A stretch of DNA of 15,985 nt from JBGPIT01 sp041485125. Lineage in GTDB: Bacteria; Desulfobacterota; Binatia; UTPRO1. A program made the position numbers and the translations under genes. Positions 14,080-15,985 of the stretch are shown here, one piece after another; the stretch's first letter is position 1, and the number at the start of each line of letters is the position of its first letter. The stretch lies in NCBI GenBank assembly GCA_041485125.1, contig JBGPIT010000071.1, positions 1 to 15,985 on the forward strand, given 5' to 3'. The notes below the pieces were generated by a model. That model saw nothing but the letters and a program-made list of their open reading frames with translations. It did not search any database and was not told where the DNA came from.

Positions 14080-15258
14080 TCAACCGGCGCAGGCGGCGTC
14101 GACCAGGCTCGGCTCGTCGATGGGGGAGCTGCCGTTGACGCGGATGCCGCCGTTGGCGTCGAATCCGACTGGGAAGCGCCGTACGGTCTGCGTGCCGTCC
14201 TTCACGAGCTCGAGGTCGGCGCCGCTCGCGGAGACCGCGACGCGCCAATTGCCGTGTTCGGTGCTCGTCTGATCGAGGCGATAGCGGCCGGAATCGCAGA
14301 GGCCGAGCTTGGTGCGGACCGGAATGGTGCCGTTCGTCACGAAGAAGAACGCGGTGCCCTTCAGCGCCGCGGTCAGCCGGTCCTCGAAGTCTCGGATGGT
14401 GCACTCGGCGCGCGCGTCACGCTGCGTGACCGGCACGTCGTCGACCAGAATCGCGCCGTCGGCGCGGAAGCCGAGGCCGAAGATCGGGGTAAGCGCGTTC
14501 TCGCGGGCGAGGCGCAGGCGCGGCTCGCCGCTGCTCACGTCGATCGTCCACGTGCCCTCGATGGTGTCCGGTGAGGACTCGGTGCCTTGAACGAACAGTC
14601 CCGAGCTGCAGAGCGTCAGCTCGTCCGCGTCGGATCCCGTGCCGATGACGAGCGTACGGTCGGTGACGGCGCGCGTCGCGGAGACGATCACGAGCCGATC
14701 CGCGCCGGCCGGGTTCACGGCCGCCGAGGCGCAGGCCGTTCCCGCGGCTGCGAGCGAGGCCGGCGCACCGTCGACGAGGAGCGTGCCCGACGGATCGTGG
14801 TCGAGGCGAAGCGGCGCCTGTGCGCTGTCGTCCGCGAGTACGAGGCCGAGCCCCGCGCCGACGATGCGGACCGCCCATGCACCCGAGGTCGCGCGAACGA
14901 CACCGGGGTCATCGGGCGCCGGGTTCGCGAGACGCTCGAGCAACGAGAACCGCCCGCTGTCGCAAAGCGTGATGTCCGTCGGGTTCGGATCGACCGTCCG
15001 AACCACGCGTCCCGCGAGCGTCGCGGTGACCTCGCTCGTGGTCGGACACCCGATCGCCGGCGTCGTCTTCTTGCAGGCCTTGATGATCGGGCGGGGGCAG
15101 CGGTGGAGCTCGGCACCCGAGAGGCCGGCGCATTGCTCCGCGATACGCGGCGCGCACGCCACCTTGCAGATCGCGTTCGACGTCCGCGCCGCCGCCCGTG
15201 AAGGAGCCGTGATCATCGCCATCAAACCGATCGCCGCCAGGGTCGTGAGTCGCCGCAT
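14080..15258 (-). CDS. Secreted protein with Cys-rich N-terminal module and three ~100-residue repeats
   Basis: I do not recognise the family. The 392-residue product has a signal peptide (MRRLTTLAAIGLMAMITAPS then RAAA, cleavage near residue 24). A short module with six cysteines follows (C31, C35, C43, C54, C62, C71). Three divergent repeats come next, at about residues 75-176, 186-286 and 292-390. Each contains a strand-like start, an LCxSG[RL][FY] motif (Cys 99, 217, 321), a G.W.[VI] motif (Trp 128, 237, 338), a GAILVDD-like Gly strand, and a final Cys (176, 286, 390). One Cys pair per repeat suggests a disulfide-closed beta domain. An AAGGAGG ribosome site (15267-15273) lies eight bases before ATG 15258, making the start secure. 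No lipobox is visible, so periplasmic or released protein is likely. Function unknown; binding or structural roles are more plausible than catalysis because no catalytic pattern stands out. Confidence 0.85.
   Translation of the reverse strand: MRRLTTLAAIGLMAMITAPSRAAARTSNAICKVACAPRIAEQCAGLSGAELHRCPRPIIKACKKTTPAIGCPTTSEVTATLAGRVVRTVDPNPTDITLCDSGRFSLLERLANPAPDDPGVVRATSGAWAVRIVGAGLGLVLADDSAQAPLRLDHDPSGTLLVDGAPASLAAAGTACASAAVNPAGADRLVIVSATRAVTDRTLVIGTGSDADELTLCSSGLFVQGTESSPDTIEGTWTIDVSSGEPRLRLARENALTPIFGLGFRADGAILVDDVPVTQRDARAECTIRDFEDRLTAALKGTAFFFVTNGTIPVRTKLGLCDSGRYRLDQTSTEHGNWRVAVSASGADLELVKDGTQTVRRFPVGFDANGGIRVNGSSPIDEPSLVDAACAG
14089..15036 (-). repeat. Three tandem protein-level repeats within the secreted protein
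   Basis: Repeat 1 covers about 15036-14731, repeat 2 about 14703-14401 and repeat 3 about 14385-14089. They share the ordered landmarks LCxSG, G.W, and a closing Cys at similar spacings (77, 69 and 69 residues between the two cysteines). The DNA itself has diverged, so the duplication is old. Confidence 0.75.
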
Positions 15259-15259
15259 C

Positions 15260-15297
15260 GTCGTAGCCTCCTTCGGGGGATTTGCAGGATCTACGAC
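15260..15297 (-). promoter_or_regulatory. Leader hairpin enclosing the ribosome site of the secreted protein gene
   Basis: The arms GTCGTAG (15260-15266) and CTACGAC (15291-15297) form a perfect 7-base inverted repeat. The 24-base loop contains the AAGGAGG ribosome site and a CCCCC run that could pair with GGAGG with one mismatch. If formed in the mRNA it would bury the ribosome site one base before the ATG. Folding is inferred by eye. Confidence 0.45.
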
Positions 15298-15412
15298 TGC
15301 CGAGCCGGGCCGGATGCGGTCGCGGGGCGGGCCTTCCGATTCCCCCCGTCACCGCCGCTTTTCCGTCGCATCGATGCGGGTTTCTGCCGCTCGGCGACCG
15401 AGCGTCACCGCG

Positions 15413-15453
15413 AAAAAAAGCGGTTTGACGCGACGCCCGGTGGCCGGTACCTT
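15413..15453 (+). promoter_or_regulatory. Probable sigma-70-type promoter for ugd
   Basis: TTGACG (15425-15430) matches five of six -35 consensus bases. A 17-base spacer leads to TACCTT (15448-15453), which matches three of six -10 bases. A run of seven A (15413-15419) just upstream could act as an UP-like element. The gene starts about 110 bases downstream. Confidence 0.5.
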
Positions 15454-15562
15454 CTCTGCACCCCCGGTCTCCAGGAATGAGAGCTCGCCCAACGGACGCG
15501 CATAGGAGACCGCACGCCAGCTACGCCGGAGCCGCGCGCGCCGGTATCACCAGGGAGGTCGT

Positions 15563-15985
15563 GTGAAGCTTTGCGTCATCGGGACGGGCTACGTCGGGCT
15601 CGTCGCAGGTACCTGTTTCGCCGAAGGCGGCAACGACGTCATGTGCGTCGACATCGATGAGGCGAAGATCGCGGCGCTGCAGAAGAGCGTCGTGCCGATC
15701 TACGAGCCTGGGCTCGAGGAGCTGATCCGCCGCAACATCAACGAGCGGCGCTTGAGCTTCACGACCGACCTGCCCGCCGCCGTGCGGGCCTCGGAGATCT
15801 GCTTCATCGCGGTCGGCACGCCGGAGGCATCGGACGGCTCGGCGGATCTGCGCGCGGTGCTCGCGGTTGCCGGAGCGATCGCGGCGGCGATGGACGGCTA
15901 TCGCGTGATCGTCTGCAAGAGCACCGTTCCGGTCGGCACCGCCGACAAGGTGCGCGCCACGGTCCGTGCCAAGACGCAGCACGAC
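15563..15985 (+). CDS. ugd: UDP-glucose 6-dehydrogenase, N-terminal part (runs off the window)
   Basis: Oxidises UDP-glucose to UDP-glucuronate with two NAD+, giving a sugar donor for capsules, exopolysaccharides and lipid A modification. Only the first 141 codons are present. They show the NAD-binding loop KLCVIGTGYVGLVAG (G7, G9, G12), an acid after strand 2 in CVDID (D30), PIYEPGLEELIRR, FIAVGTPEASDGSADL, and CKSTVPVGTADKV, all diagnostic of the family. GTG 15563 is the start, with a GGGAGG ribosome site at 15553-15558 four bases before it. The remaining central helix and catalytic Cys domain should lie past the right edge. A member of the same family using UDP-N-acetyl sugars is possible but less likely given the EPGLEE wording. 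It transcribes away from the secreted repeat protein gene. Confidence 0.93.
   Translation, partial: MKLCVIGTGYVGLVAGTCFAEGGNDVMCVDIDEAKIAALQKSVVPIYEPGLEELIRRNINERRLSFTTDLPAAVRASEICFIAVGTPEASDGSADLRAVLAVAGAIAAAMDGYRVIVCKSTVPVGTADKVRATVRAKTQHD

Larger units (their letters stand above)
15259..15562. promoter_or_regulatory. Divergent regulatory region between the repeat protein and ugd
   Basis: About 300 bases with no gene. It contains, from left to right, the leader inverted repeat of the minus-strand gene (15260-15297), a perfect 12-base palindrome CGCATCGATGCG (15367-15378), a CGCTCGG-CGA-CCGAGCG hairpin (15388-15404), an ACCGC/GCGGT repeat flanking an A tract (15407-15424), and a promoter-like pair for ugd. 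I found no good promoter for the minus-strand gene. Confidence 0.5.

Noticed and set aside
14024..14272. Small plus-strand open frame with a good ribosome-like site
   Set aside because: It runs through the hairpin and then antisense into the repeat protein, and its composition is not protein-like.
15259..15300. Possible c-di-GMP (GEMM-I) riboswitch in the leader of the secreted protein
   Set aside because: A GCAAA followed by a C-rich/GAA/G-rich stem resembles one half of the motif, but the second conserved part (GACGCAAAGCC-type) and the expected length are missing.
1..15985. CRISPR arrays, tRNA/rRNA genes, insertion sequences, prophage or toxin-antitoxin modules
   Set aside because: No direct-repeat array, tRNA-like cloverleaf, transposase motif or phage gene was seen on either strand.

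Overview
The window is a gene-dense, high-GC bacterial segment with short gaps, several 4-base ATGA start/stop overlaps, and clear purine-rich ribosome sites. ATG starts are mixed with GTG and TTG starts. Heptosyltransferase-type (GT9), UDP-glucose dehydrogenase and polyprenyl-phosphate glycosyltransferase genes suggest a Gram-negative-type envelope. The iron-sulfur subunit at the left edge is of the Bacillus-like succinate:menaquinone class. Together with a secreted Cys-rich repeat protein I cannot place, this would suit an uncultured high-GC lineage such as Desulfobacterota, Binatota or Myxococcota relatives. That placement is inference; no rRNA or tRNA gene is present to test it.

Layout. 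1-3298 (+) is a central-metabolism operon: the tail of a probable sdhA, then sdhB, sucC, sucD and ndk, nearly all translationally coupled. It covers succinyl-CoA to succinate to fumarate, with Ndk balancing the nucleoside triphosphates made by succinyl-CoA synthetase. 3302-4861 (-) holds a Uma2-family nuclease-fold protein and, upstream of it, a zinc-ribbon SAM methyltransferase. 5023-9058 (+) is a glycosyl-transfer block: a GT-C-like membrane protein, a frameshifted C-terminal remnant of a second such protein, a GT9 enzyme and another GT-C/GT87-like membrane protein in the same frame as the GT9 gene. 9115-13966 (+) is a mixed series: rlmN, a diacylglycerol-kinase-type lipid kinase, methylthioadenosine phosphorylase, an overlapping PfkB kinase and a two-helix membrane-anchored GT2 enzyme. 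14080-15258 (-) encodes a secreted protein with a six-Cys N-terminal module and three divergent ~100-residue repeats, convergent with the GT2 gene across a strong hairpin. 15563 to the end (+) is the start of a UDP-glucose 6-dehydrogenase gene, preceded by a palindrome-rich divergent promoter region.

How the genes fit together. The left operon is energy metabolism. Much of the rest (GT-C, GT9, GT2, methyltransferase, Ugd, lipid kinase) is consistent with building or modifying a surface polysaccharide or glycolipid, but no classical polysaccharide locus (Wzx/Wzy/Wza) is visible. The most unusual items are the three-repeat secreted protein with a leader that may fold over its ribosome site, the frameshifted gene remnant at 6275-6527, and the mtnP-pfkB coupling. 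I found no CRISPR array, insertion sequence, prophage or tRNA, and nothing that clearly amounts to a new multi-gene system.
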